Positions 5,873-13,154 of a stretch of DNA of 14,017 bases are shown piece after piece. Source of the stretch: an uncultured Collinsella sp. (GTDB lineage Bacteria > Actinomycetota > Coriobacteriia > Coriobacteriales > Coriobacteriaceae); contig URIK01000036.1 in the NCBI GenBank assembly GCA_900547855.1, positions 1 to 14,017 of the forward strand, in the 5' to 3' direction. Below the pieces are notes generated by a model. It was not told the DNA's origin. It saw only the letters and a program-made list of their open reading frames with translations, and searched no databases. Each line of letters starts with the position of its first letter. Within the stretch, counting starts at the first letter, position 1. The translations under genes and the position numbers were made by a program.

Positions 5873-6841
5873 CTAGTACTGCTCGATGCCCATATAGCGA
5901 CGAACCTCGGGGCTGTGGTCGAAGACCTTGCCGCGTGCGGCGCGCAGCTCGCAACTCATGTTGTAGAAGAAAATCGGCTCCAGGTACGAACGCACGCTGG
6001 CAGGCACGTCGCCCACACCGTACTCAAGCGCGTCGAGCACCATAATCGTATCGGTGTGCGTGTTGAGGAACGCAAGGGCGCGCTCCTCCATGGGGCGGCA
6101 CTCGCCCGCGCCAAGCTGCACAAAGTAGAACACGCCGGGCTCGGTGGCCTCGAAGGGGCCGTGGAAGTACTCGCCGGAGTGGATGTAGCAGCAGTGCTGC
6201 CACTGCATCTCCATGAGCGAACAGATGGCCATGGCGTAGGTCTGGCTAAAGTTGGGGCCGGAGCCCAGGATATAGAAGAACTTGTGCTGCTGGCAGAGCT
6301 CGGCAAAGCGGGCGCCCAGCTCGGCGTTGACCTTCTCGCGGGCGGCGGGCAGCAGCGCATCCATCTGCTTGAGGCCCTCGTACATGTCGGCGAGTGCCTC
6401 GTAGCCTTCCTGCTGGTCGAGCAGCTCGGCGGCGATCAGAGCGCCGATACCCTGAGGCACCTCGGCCTGCGGCACGCCTTCGCCCCACGGATAGACCCAG
6501 GTGATCCACTTGCCGTTGTCGATCTTGGAGCCCTCGCAGTCGGTCATGGCGACGACCTCGGCGCCGGCAGCCAACGCCATCTCGCAGCCGTCGACGACCT
6601 CCTGCGTGTTGCCGCTGTGGCTGCAGGCAATAACGAGCGACTTCGGCCCTAGGCTCTTGGGGGCCATCAGGCAAAACTCGCGTGCCGTGTAGACCGTCGA
6701 GGTAAACGTGGTGGCCTCGCGCTTGAGCAGCTCGTTGGCCGGCATCAGGTCGATCATCGAACCGCCACAAGCGATCCAAAAGACGTTCTCGATCTTGCCC
6801 TTGCGCTCGATGATTTCCTGAATCAGATCGTGTGCGTTCAT
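5873..6841 (-). CDS. SIS-domain sugar-phosphate deglycase, FrlB/FraB-like
   Basis: Two SIS domains of the FrlB type: the first holds ACGGS (24-28) and ACSHSGNTQE (72-81), the second GSGPNFSQTYAMAICSLMEM (193-212) and HSGEYFHGPFE (221-231). Glu211 and His227 are 16 apart, the spacing of the Glu214/His230 acid-base pair known in Salmonella FraB and also present in E. coli FrlB. FrlB-type enzymes cleave fructoselysine 6-phosphate to glucose 6-phosphate and lysine; related ones use glucoselysine or fructose-asparagine phosphates. The C-terminus HSPEVRRYMGIEQY closely follows E. coli FrlB (NPDERRYYGGLVEY). The amine partner is not fixed by sequence. AAGGAGG (6851-6857) precedes the ATG by 9 nt. 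It lies 144 bp after a GntR/UTRA gene, with a promoter and putative operators between them. No kinase or transporter is in the window. Confidence 0.85.
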   Translation of the reverse strand: MNAHDLIQEIIERKGKIENVFWIACGGSMIDLMPANELLKREATTFTSTVYTAREFCLMAPKSLGPKSLVIACSHSGNTQEVVDGCEMALAAGAEVVAMTDCEGSKIDNGKWITWVYPWGEGVPQAEVPQGIGALIAAELLDQQEGYEALADMYEGLKQMDALLPAAREKVNAELGARFAELCQQHKFFYILGSGPNFSQTYAMAICSLMEMQWQHCCYIHSGEYFHGPFEATEPGVFYFVQLGAGECRPMEERALAFLNTHTDTIMVLDALEYGVGDVPASVRSYLEPIFFYNMSCELRAARGKVFDHSPEVRRYMGIEQY

Positions 6842-6894
6842 CCTGATGTTCCTCCTTGTGCGGCGGCTTTGAGCGACGACGGCTCGTACCTGCT

Positions 6895-6942
6895 GTCGTT
6901 CTATGTTGTCCTATTTATAACACGCACGGCAACGCCCGTGAA
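6895..6942 (-). promoter_or_regulatory. Promoter of the FrlB-like gene with proximal decamer operator
   Basis: On the minus strand: -35 TTCACG (6937-6942), a 17-bp spacer, then -10 TATAAA (6914-6919). Just downstream are two adjacent copies of plus-strand GTTGTTCTAT with one change each (6895-6904 and 6905-6914), covering the expected start site. A bound protein here would block transcription. The regulator is inferred to be the adjacent GntR protein. Confidence 0.6.
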
Positions 6943-6956
6943 GTCATTTCACCAAA

Positions 6957-6976
6957 GTTGTTCTATGTTGTTCTAT
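6957..6976. promoter_or_regulatory. Distal tandem decamer operator
   Basis: Two perfect head-to-tail copies of GTTGTTCTAT (6957-6966 and 6967-6976) lie 15 bp upstream of the -35 and 10 bp past the gntR stop. They are 62 bp, about six helical turns, from the proximal pair at 6895-6914. Confidence 0.55.
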
Positions 6977-6985
6977 TTGTGGATG

Positions 6986-7741
6986 TTAGATGTCAAAGAC
7001 GTAGCGCGAGCCCACAATCTTTTGGCGTCCGAGCAGCAAGGGCCGCTCGTCCTCATCGGTAAAGTAAGCCTCCATATAGAAGAGCGGCTCGCCGACCGGC
7101 ACCTCCAGCAGCGGGGCCGCTTGAGCATCGGCAAGCGCAATCTCCACGGTGCAGGGGTCGGACTTGAGCGGCGCGCGACCCGAATGCTCGGCAACGAGTG
7201 CAAAGATGGAATTGTCCGTGAGGTCCCTGTCGGCAAGCATCTGCAGGTAGGGATGGTCGGCGAGCACAAAGGCGTTGTTCTCAAGCATGACGGGGATGCC
7301 GTCGGCCGTACGCACGCGTTCGACCACGATAAGCTCGCAGCCGGGCTCCACGCCAAAGAACGCCGCATCCTCGTGCGTCGCCGCGACCACCGTGCGCGAT
7401 ACCAGACGCGCACCCGGCACCATGTCGTTGGCAGCGCAACCCTCAGTAAAGCTCTGGACGTCACCCTTCTGACGAATCTTGCGCTTGAGCTTGGGAGCGC
7501 ACACAAAGGTGCCCCTCCCCTGCTGGCGGTTGAGATACCCCGCGCGCGACAGCTCCTCGATGGCGCGGCGCACGGTGATGCGTCCCACGCCGTAGGACTT
7601 CGCGAGTTCCATCTCGGCAGGGATGCGCGAACCGGCAGGGTACACACCGTGCGCGATCTCGCCCTTTAGGTCGTCCATGACCTGCTGGTACAGCGGTACG
7701 GCGGACACGTCAGCGCGGCCGGTTTTATCGTCGAATGCCAT
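6986..7741 (-). CDS. GntR/HutC-family regulator (wHTH + UTRA)
   Basis: The 251-residue product has a GntR winged helix (about 16-80: LYQQVMDDLKGEI, IPAEMELAKSYGVGRITVRR, GYLNRQQGRGTFV) and a UTRA effector domain (about 100-245), the HutC subfamily that senses small metabolites, often phosphorylated sugars. Its gene order with a deglycase resembles frl operons, where a GntR/UTRA protein represses in the absence of the Amadori substrate; the effector here is inferred. It starts 2 bp after the recQ stop, so translation is probably coupled to recQ, and TGGAG near the recQ end can serve as its binding site. The C-terminus VGSRYVFDI parallels that of the second regulator (VGSRYVMVM). Confidence 0.92.
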   Translation of the reverse strand: MAFDDKTGRADVSAVPLYQQVMDDLKGEIAHGVYPAGSRIPAEMELAKSYGVGRITVRRAIEELSRAGYLNRQQGRGTFVCAPKLKRKIRQKGDVQSFTEGCAANDMVPGARLVSRTVVAATHEDAAFFGVEPGCELIVVERVRTADGIPVMLENNAFVLADHPYLQMLADRDLTDNSIFALVAEHSGRAPLKSDPCTVEIALADAQAAPLLEVPVGEPLFYMEAYFTDEDERPLLLGRQKIVGSRYVFDI

Positions 7742-7743
7742 CG

Positions 7744-9723
7744 TTACGCTCCATCCCGCGCATGCTCGGACTCAAATTCTTCAATCGCCGCCATAAACTG
7801 CTCGCCAAAGGCGTCGGCCTTTTTCTCACCAATGCCGTTGACCTGGATCAGCTCCTCGCGCGTCTGCGGACGCAGGCGGCACAGGCCGCGCAGGGCCTTG
7901 TCGGAAAAGACCATATACGGCGCCATCTCCAACTCCGTCGAAATCTCCTTGCGGAGGGCGCGCAGGCGTTCGAACAGCTCGGCATCGTCGCCCACGCGCG
8001 GGCGCTGATCCAGCTCGGCCTCCTCGCGCAGCAGATCCACCGCACGGCGGGCGCGGGCCGAGGCCTTGCGCTTGGACGCGCGACGCTTAACGGTAAAGGC
8101 AAACGCCTCATCCTCGACCTCGATGGCACGCGGGCCCAGCCCCACGACCGGGTACTGCCCCTGCGAGGTTGCCAGATAACCGCGGCCGCACAGCTGGCCG
8201 ATGATGTCCTTGATGCGCCCGACCGATTCGCTCGACAGCTCACCGTAGCCGCGGTCCTCGTCCAGATGCATCTGGCGAATGCGCTCGGTGTTGCCGCCGT
8301 GGAGCACATCGGCGATCAGCGACTTGCCAAAGCGCATGGGACGCGTGGCCACATAGCGCACGGCAGCGCGGGCCATATCGGTGACGTCCTCGACCTCGAA
8401 CTGCGTGAGGCAGTTGCTACAGTTGCCGCAACCCTCGGCGTCGTCTGTGGTGCCGCCCGCAGCAGCCGCAACCGCATGCTCGGCCGCGGCTTCGTCGCCA
8501 AAGTAGCGCAGCATGTATTCGCGCAGGCAGCCGGTGGTATTGCAGTAGCCCTCCATCTGGCTGAGCAGGCGATAACGGTTCTGGAGCGCCCACGCGCGCT
8601 GCTCATCGTCAAGCGCCTCGTCGGCCGCATCGCCGCGGTCGATCAAAAAGCGCCGCATGCGGAAATCGTTACCGTTCCACAGCAGATGGCAGCTGGCCGG
8701 ATCGCCATCTCGGCCGGCGCGGCCCGCCTCTTGGTAGTAGGCCTCGATGCTCTCGGGCACGTTGTTGTGAATCACGTAACGCACGTTGGGCTTGTCGATG
8801 CCCATGCCAAAGGCGTTGGTGGCAACCATCACCTGGATGTCGTCGTCGATAAAGGCACGCTGGCTCTGGCGGCGGGCGTCGTTGCCCATGCCGGCATGGT
8901 AACGGCCCACGCGAATGCCGCTGGGTCCCAGCGCCTCGGCAAGCTCGCCCGCCAGCGCATCGACCGTCTTGCGAGTCGAGCAATACACGATGCCGCTCTC
9001 GCTCGAATGCGCAATCACGTAGTCGCGCACCCAGGCAGTCTTGGCCTTGTCGCCCATCTCCTCGCAACCAAAGTAGAGGTTCTTGCGATCGAAGCCCGTC
9101 ACCACCGTCGCAGGATTTTGCAGGCCGAGCATCTGCTGAATGTCCGCACGCACGCGCTCGGTCGCCGTAGCGGTAAACGCCGCCACGATGGGGCGCTGCG
9201 GCAGGGAATCGATGAACTCGCGAATCTGCAGGTAGGCGGGGCGGAAATCCTGGCCCCATTGGCTCACGCAGTGGGCCTCGTCAATAGCCACGAGCGGCAC
9301 GCCAATGCCGCCGTCCGCCGCGGCCTCCTGCGCAAAGGCTAAAAAGCGCGGCTCGAGCAGACGCTCGGGTGCCACGTACATAAGCTGATAGCGGCCCTCG
9401 CGCGCCCGCTTGAGCACGGTGTTTTGCTGGGCCGGGGTAAGGCTGGAGTTGAGATAGCTGGGTCGCGCACCCGCCGCGAGCAACGCACGGGTCTGGTCCT
9501 CCATAAGCGACAGCAGCGGACTCACCACAAAGGTGATGCCGGGCAGCATGAGCGCGGGCACCTGGTAGCAAATGGACTTGCCGGCGCCCGTGGGCATAAC
9601 ACCCAGCGCATCGCGGCCTGCAAGAATCGCATCCACCATGCGGTCCTGCCCCGGGCGAAACGAGGTGTAGCCAAAATAGGCGCCGAGCGTGTCAAGCGCC
9701 ATCTGCTGCATGCTATCGGTCAT
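7744..9723 (-). CDS. recQ: ATP-dependent DNA helicase RecQ
   Basis: A 3'-5' superfamily 2 helicase for recombination and fork repair. In order over 659 residues: motif 0 FGYTSFRPGQ (17-26), Walker A MPTGAGKS (43-50), Walker B with the RecQ aromatic loop IDEAHCVSQWGQDFRPAY (147-164), motif III FTATAT (183-188), motifs V-VI ATNAFGMGID (301-310) and QEAGRAGRDG (331-340), zinc cysteines C399, C432, C435 and C438, an RQC winged helix (about 445-540) and a C-terminal HRDC domain (about 578-655). All key motifs are present, so it should be active. The ATG at 9723 follows TTAGGA. A perfect -10 TATAAT lies about 32 bp upstream. The stop is 2 bp from the gntR start, an odd pairing of repair and sugar-regulator genes. 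Confidence 0.97.
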   Translation of the reverse strand: MTDSMQQMALDTLGAYFGYTSFRPGQDRMVDAILAGRDALGVMPTGAGKSICYQVPALMLPGITFVVSPLLSLMEDQTRALLAAGARPSYLNSSLTPAQQNTVLKRAREGRYQLMYVAPERLLEPRFLAFAQEAAADGGIGVPLVAIDEAHCVSQWGQDFRPAYLQIREFIDSLPQRPIVAAFTATATERVRADIQQMLGLQNPATVVTGFDRKNLYFGCEEMGDKAKTAWVRDYVIAHSSESGIVYCSTRKTVDALAGELAEALGPSGIRVGRYHAGMGNDARRQSQRAFIDDDIQVMVATNAFGMGIDKPNVRYVIHNNVPESIEAYYQEAGRAGRDGDPASCHLLWNGNDFRMRRFLIDRGDAADEALDDEQRAWALQNRYRLLSQMEGYCNTTGCLREYMLRYFGDEAAAEHAVAAAAGGTTDDAEGCGNCSNCLTQFEVEDVTDMARAAVRYVATRPMRFGKSLIADVLHGGNTERIRQMHLDEDRGYGELSSESVGRIKDIIGQLCGRGYLATSQGQYPVVGLGPRAIEVEDEAFAFTVKRRASKRKASARARRAVDLLREEAELDQRPRVGDDAELFERLRALRKEISTELEMAPYMVFSDKALRGLCRLRPQTREELIQVNGIGEKKADAFGEQFMAAIEEFESEHARDGA

Positions 9724-9754
9724 GGTTTCCTAACGTCCAAGTCATCTGCCGCCG

Positions 9755-9760
9755 ATTATA
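9755..9760 (-). promoter_or_regulatory. -10 box of the recQ promoter
   Basis: A perfect minus-strand TATAAT lies 31 bp before the recQ ATG. No clear -35 hexamer is visible at 16-18 bp. Confidence 0.5.
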
Positions 9761-9801
9761 CGCCGCCACGCGGACCGATGCCGCACGGCTGCCGCCCAGA
9801 C

Positions 9802-9857
9802 TAGTCGTTGGGGACGTTCTTAAACGACTAGTCAAACAAGAACGTCTCCAACGACTA
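9802..9857. repeat. 20-bp inverted repeat upstream of recQ
   Basis: 9802-9821 and 9838-9857 are 20-bp inverted arms differing by one G-T pair, around a 16-nt loop that contains the palindrome GACTAGTC. It lies upstream of the recQ -10 and opens the 415-bp gene-free stretch 9724-10138. Confidence 0.8.
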
Positions 9858-9922
9858 AGGAGTGTCCCCGAGTGCCGGCCCGGCAACGTCGATGTTTTAT
9901 CTCTTGACAAGCGCAGAAACGT

Positions 9923-10045
9923 CGCTGGTTGAGCATAAGTCAGCGAAAACGTCCCTAAGCGAGCAAGGTGGCGTGAAAGAGGAGGGAAGCGTACTTTTTG
10001 TACGCGACCGACGATTGAACGTCAGATTGCCGCTTAGGGGCGTTT
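9923..10045. other. Structured intergenic element with a long compound stem
   Basis: A small hairpin (9923-9927 with 9941-9945) is followed by a long stem: 9947-9966 pairs with 10027-10045 over 19 bp with one G-T pair and one bulged A. Inside it TGGCGT (9969-9974) pairs with ACGTCA (10019-10024), and GCGTAC (9989-9994) pairs with GTACGC (10000-10005) around TTTTT. Three coaxial levels in 99 nt suggest a conserved RNA or DNA structure. There is no supported reading frame. Confidence 0.6.
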
Positions 10046-10131
10046 GCAGCGTCGGCCCGTTACGCGGTTTGGTAAAACCGCGTAACCAAAGGCGCAGCGT
10101 CGACCGATCCGCCGTTCGTTAGAACGGCGGA
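10046..10131. repeat. Two linker-plus-hairpin units after the second gntR gene
   Basis: GCAGCGTCGNCC occurs at 10046-10057 and 10094-10105. Each copy is followed by a perfect hairpin: 12-bp arms 10059-10070 with 10075-10086, and 10-bp arms 10108-10117 with 10122-10131, both with 4-nt loops. The second hairpin is 8 bp beyond the gntR stop, but no T-run follows either stem, so termination is doubtful. Confidence 0.65.
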
Positions 10132-10138
10132 ACCAACC

Positions 10139-10858
10139 CTACATCACCATAACGTAGCGCGATCCCACGTAGTACTGCTTACCCATCAAAACCGGCTCGT
10201 CATCGGGACCGGTAAAGCCGGCACGCAGGTTGAGCAGCGGATCGTGCGGAGCAATGCCCAGCTCGGCCGCCTGCTCGGCGTTAGCTCGAACGGCCTCGAC
10301 CGTACGGTAGCCAACCGAGACAATCGGCGTTCCGCCAACACGCTCGACCTCGGCAAAAATCGACTTGTCCTCAAGATCGGCCGTCAACAGCTCACGGTAG
10401 GCGTCAAACGGCACAAAGATGTTCTCCTCAAAGATGGGCTCGCCGTCGGCCGTACGCACGCGCTTGATATGCAGCAGCAGCGCATCCTTCTGCAGGCCAA
10501 AGAACTCCATCTCGTTTTGGCGCGCCGGAACGATCTGGCGATCGATCACGTGCGCACCGGCCTTCATGCCGTTGCCGGCACACAGCGCGGTAAACGTCTG
10601 CAGCGTCGAGGCGTGAAACTGGCGGTTGATGTGCGGCGTGGAGACAAAGGTGCCGCGGCCCTGCTGCTTAACCAGGTAACCATCGGAGCACAGCTCCTCG
10701 ACAGCGCGGCGCACCGTAATACGGCTCACCTCGTACTGCTCGGCTAGTTCAAGCTCGGACGGAATACGCTCCTTGGGTGCATAAACACCTTTCTCGATCG
10801 CATCCTTGATTTCGTCATAAATCTGCTGGTAAAGCGGTGCATTTTTGGGCGCAGGCAT
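10139..10858 (-). CDS. GntR/HutC-family regulator (wHTH + UTRA), second copy
   Basis: The 239-residue product has a winged helix (about 8-72: APLYQQIYDEIKDAI, IPSELELAEQYEVSRITVRR, GYLVKQQGRGTFV) and a UTRA domain (about 85-235). It is clearly related to the regulator at 6986-7741, sharing the recognition-helix region SRITVRRAxEEL against GRITVRRAIEEL and the ending VGSRYV. Its target is not visible nearby; the second FrlB-like gene at 13155 is one candidate, given that the first GntR protein sits beside the first FrlB-like gene. The ATG at 10858 has only a weak AAGAG upstream. An AT-rich leader (10859-10950) with ATACGTATATAACGT (10894-10908), reminiscent of HutC-type TATA-core operators, may be self-regulatory. 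Element B (10951-11000) lies further upstream. Confidence 0.92.
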   Translation of the reverse strand: MPAPKNAPLYQQIYDEIKDAIEKGVYAPKERIPSELELAEQYEVSRITVRRAVEELCSDGYLVKQQGRGTFVSTPHINRQFHASTLQTFTALCAGNGMKAGAHVIDRQIVPARQNEMEFFGLQKDALLLHIKRVRTADGEPIFEENIFVPFDAYRELLTADLEDKSIFAEVERVGGTPIVSVGYRTVEAVRANAEQAAELGIAPHDPLLNLRAGFTGPDDEPVLMGKQYYVGSRYVMVM

Positions 10859-10950
10859 ATCTGATCACTCTTATCAAAATAGCTAAATTTCTCATACGTA
10901 TATAACGTCTAGTATCATGTTACCTCATATTGATAAAACGATACACCCTC

Positions 10951-11000
10951 CCTACCAAAAAGCGACAGCTTCATTTTGGTAGGTTTTATCTGGGCAAACG
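10951..11000 (-). repeat. 50-nt conserved hairpin element, copy B (upstream of the second gntR gene)
   Basis: The reverse complement matches 2690-2739 at 44 of 50 positions. The stem pairs 10951-10960 with 10974-10983 (10 bp, perfect), and the flank TCTGGGCAAACG (10989-11000 on plus) is also kept. The change at position 30 of the alignment swaps G-T for A-T and keeps pairing. It reads toward the gntR start at 10858. Confidence 0.65.
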
Positions 11001-11037
11001 AGAGCCCTCGAAAGCAACGGGGCTTTCGGGAGGCTCG
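10999..11037 (-). terminator. Probable terminator of the YitT gene
   Basis: On the minus strand 11022-11037 pairs imperfectly with 10999-11015; the GCTTTCG/CGAAAGC part is exact and the loop is 6 nt. Only GTTTGCC follows, so the T-tract is weak. It is 40 bp after the YitT stop. Confidence 0.45.
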
Positions 11038-11076
11038 TTCGGATGGGTTGCGCAGGACCGGCAAAATGCCAATACC

Positions 11077-12084
11077 CTACTTGCCGTCGTCCTGCTGCAG
11101 GCTGTCCTGTTCGCTGAGGCGCGCCTGCCTGCTGGCCATGCGTGCGGGCTTGTCGGGATCGGGAACGGCCGTGGGCATGGGCTCGTCGACATGACCGCCC
11201 CACCAGCCGCCCACAAAGTTGAGCGTGTGGAACACGTTGATCACGGCGCCGGGATCAACGTCGCACACCAACTTGATAATGTCCTGGCTCTCGTAGGTCG
11301 AGACAACGGTGTTCAGCAGGTACATCTTTTCGCGGCTGTATCCGCCGACGACCTCGGCGCAGCTAATGCCGTGCTGAAAATGGTTTACGTAGGCAGTCAT
11401 GACCTCGTCTGCCTTACGCGTCGTGATCTGCAGCGTCACGCGATCGTAGCGACGATAGAAACTGTCGATGGTCTTGGTCGAAATAAACTGGAACACGATG
11501 GAATACGCCGCCTTGTCCCAGCCAAACATAAAGCCAAAGATCGCCAGGATAAAGCAGTTGAAACCAAAGATGACGCCCCAGATGGTCTTGCCCGTGTGGT
11601 TGGAGACCCACAGCGCGATAAAGTCGGTGCCACCGGTAGATGCGCCGGACTTTAGCGCGATGGCAGCGCCCAGACCCGAGACCACGCCGCCAAAAATGAT
11701 GAGCATAATCTTGTCGCCCAAAAATGGAGCGAAGTGAAAGACGTTGAGGAACAGCGACGAGAGCACGACCTGCATCATCGAGAAGATGACGAAGCGCTTG
11801 CTAATGCCGCTCCAGCATAGGAGCGCCACGGGAATGTTGAGCGCAAGCATGCCGAGCGAGATGTCGATGTGAACGCCGCCCAGCGAGGTAACGCGATCGA
11901 GCAGGACCGCAACGCCGGTGAGGCCGCTCGGAAGCAGGTCGGCGGGCTGAATGAACGCCTGGATCAGGAATGTCTGGAGGACGGCAGAAATTGTGACCGC
12001 CACGGCAGTAATGGCACGGCGGACGATGGTGAGGCGGCCGAGTACGAGCACTCGGTCCGTGAGCTGATCGATGGCGTTCGCCAC
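11077..12084 (-). CDS. YitT-family membrane protein (DUF161 + DUF2179)
   Basis: The 335-residue protein has about five to six hydrophobic helices in the first 190 residues (near 24-45, 50-66, 74-92, 97-115, 126-144, 167-188), with the YitT signatures LLPSGLTGVAVLLDR (50-64) and SGASTGGTDFIAL (146-158). A cytoplasmic DUF2179 domain follows (about 214-292). The biochemical role of YitT proteins is not established; small-molecule transport is a common guess. The C-terminal 40 residues are charged and unstructured-looking. The start is a GTG at 12084, supported by AAGGAG (12090-12095) 5 nt upstream. It has its own -10 box and probably forms a single-gene unit. Confidence 0.93.
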   Translation of the reverse strand: MANAIDQLTDRVLVLGRLTIVRRAITAVAVTISAVLQTFLIQAFIQPADLLPSGLTGVAVLLDRVTSLGGVHIDISLGMLALNIPVALLCWSGISKRFVIFSMMQVVLSSLFLNVFHFAPFLGDKIMLIIFGGVVSGLGAAIALKSGASTGGTDFIALWVSNHTGKTIWGVIFGFNCFILAIFGFMFGWDKAAYSIVFQFISTKTIDSFYRRYDRVTLQITTRKADEVMTAYVNHFQHGISCAEVVGGYSREKMYLLNTVVSTYESQDIIKLVCDVDPGAVINVFHTLNFVGGWWGGHVDEPMPTAVPDPDKPARMASRQARLSEQDSLQQDDGK

Positions 12085-12129
12085 GCAGGCTCCTTTCGAA
12101 GGCAGATGTAGTTGTGGGGTATGTCCGCG

Positions 12130-12135
12130 ATTGTA
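12130..12135 (-). promoter_or_regulatory. -10 box of the YitT promoter
   Basis: Minus-strand TACAAT in the context GCTACAAT, 45 bp before the GTG start, the same 8-mer as before the dehydrogenase gene. No good -35 was found. Confidence 0.4.
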
Positions 12136-12222
12136 GCATGGAGCGTGCGGGGGCGCTTCAATTCACCCTCTCTCGACAACCAAAGCGGGACCAGCAACCC
12201 CACGACCAAAGGCCCAAATTAC

Positions 12223-12341
12223 AAGTGAGTAGACTTTACGCGACCTGCAGAGCACACCCAAAACCGCCACCCCTGTGACCTGCGGTTTTACTAGAGCAGA
12301 TGCGCTTTGTGCTCGTCCTGCACCAAAAAGTCTACTCACTT
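12223..12341. repeat. 119-bp nested palindrome between the YitT and HAD genes
   Basis: Three nested perfect arms: AAGTGAGTAGACTTT (12223-12237) with 12327-12341; GAGCACA (12250-12256) with TGTGCTC (12308-12314); AAAACCGC (12260-12267) with GCGGTTTT (12282-12289). The apical CCTGCGGTTTT (12279-12289) is shared with the 182-bp palindrome at 5602-5783, as is CAAAAAGT at the base of the right arm. It fills the middle of the 354-bp gap 12085-12438. I see nothing in 12136-12222 or 12342-12438. Confidence 0.8.
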
Positions 12342-12438
12342 AGTCCGAATCGAAGCCAAACGGATCAAAATCGAAACCAAATTGAGCCAGTCCACCGCAA
12401 AAAACGTTTGAACCCGTGCTTCTCGCGGCGGATTGACA

Positions 12439-13068
12439 CTACAAAGCGGCCAAAATGTCGGTCAGATTATCAATAACGGCATCGGCTCGCGATTGATCGA
12501 GGTTGACGCCCTCGTGCGGACGCAGCGCCAGGACGCGGGCGCCGGAGCGCTTGCCGGCCTCGATGCCCAAAGGCGAGTCCTCGATAACCAGGCATTCGGC
12601 AGGCTCCACCCCCAGCGCCTCCATGGCACGCAGGTAGATCTCGGGGTCGGGCTTAAACGCACTGCACTCGTGACCGCTGATGGTGTAGTCCAGCACGTCG
12701 GCGATACCGGCAATCCCCACCAGCTCGTCAATGAGCTCGCGATAGGACGAGCTTGCGATGGCGCACTTCACGCCGCGCTCGTGCAGCTTGCGCATCACCG
12801 GCTCCGTCTGCTCGTTGAGCAGCTCGGCATACGGAACGGGATGGTCTGGGCTGTAGACCTGCTTGTACTCCACGCGCAGGCGCTCGCGCAGCTCAACATC
12901 GTCAGGTACCAGCGACTTCCAAATGGCGGGCTCGTTAGACCCCGAAAGATCGGGGATCTCGTCAAAGTGAAAGCCCTTCTCTTCCATAAACGCCACGCGG
13001 CGGCGGTTGTAGAACCACTCGGTATCGACCAGCACGCCGTCCATGTCAAACAGCACCGCCTTGATCAT
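12439..13068 (-). CDS. HAD-superfamily phosphatase/phosphomutase (beta-phosphoglucomutase-like)
   Basis: The 209-residue protein has all four HAD motifs: DMDGVLVDTE (8-17, nucleophile Asp8 and Asp10), ASSS (105-108), Lys139 in FKPDPEIY and VIEDSPLG (161-168). The alpha-helical cap between motifs I and II is of the subfamily shared by beta-phosphoglucomutases and small sugar-phosphate phosphatases. The exact substrate cannot be told. The ATG at 13068 follows AAGGAG by 6 nt (13075-13080); a 16-residue upstream extension overlaps the terminator and is rejected. It lies behind the second FrlB-like gene on the same strand, but a terminator intervenes, so co-expression would depend on read-through. 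Confidence 0.92.
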   Translation of the reverse strand: MIKAVLFDMDGVLVDTEWFYNRRRVAFMEEKGFHFDEIPDLSGSNEPAIWKSLVPDDVELRERLRVEYKQVYSPDHPVPYAELLNEQTEPVMRKLHERGVKCAIASSSYRELIDELVGIAGIADVLDYTISGHECSAFKPDPEIYLRAMEALGVEPAECLVIEDSPLGIEAGKRSGARVLALRPHEGVNLDQSRADAVIDNLTDILAAL

Positions 13069-13088
13069 ACGTATCTCCTTTCGATAGC

Positions 13089-13119
13089 AAAAAAAGGGAC
13101 GGGGCGCAAACCCCATCCC
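13089..13119 (-). terminator. Intrinsic terminator of the second FrlB-like gene
   Basis: On the minus strand GGGATGGGG (13111-13119) pairs with CCCCGTCCC (13096-13104), with one G-T pair and a 6-nt loop, followed by seven T residues (13089-13095). It is 35 bp after the stop codon at 13155. Confidence 0.92.
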
Positions 13120-13154
13120 CTCTCAATCAACCCGTAAGGTCTACTTACTTGTGA

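Noticed and set aside
7735..9342. 535-residue plus-strand frame opposite recQ
   Set aside because: It is an open antisense frame caused by high G+C codon bias; recQ on the other strand has every family motif.
9862..10122. 86-residue plus-strand frame in the hairpin block
   Set aside because: It has no ribosome binding site and no recognisable motif, and it overlaps four independent stem structures.
13139..13150. GTCTACTTACTT near the end of the second FrlB-like gene, resembling the arm at 12330-12341
   Set aside because: It is a 12-base match with one difference and no partner arm nearby; chance is likely.
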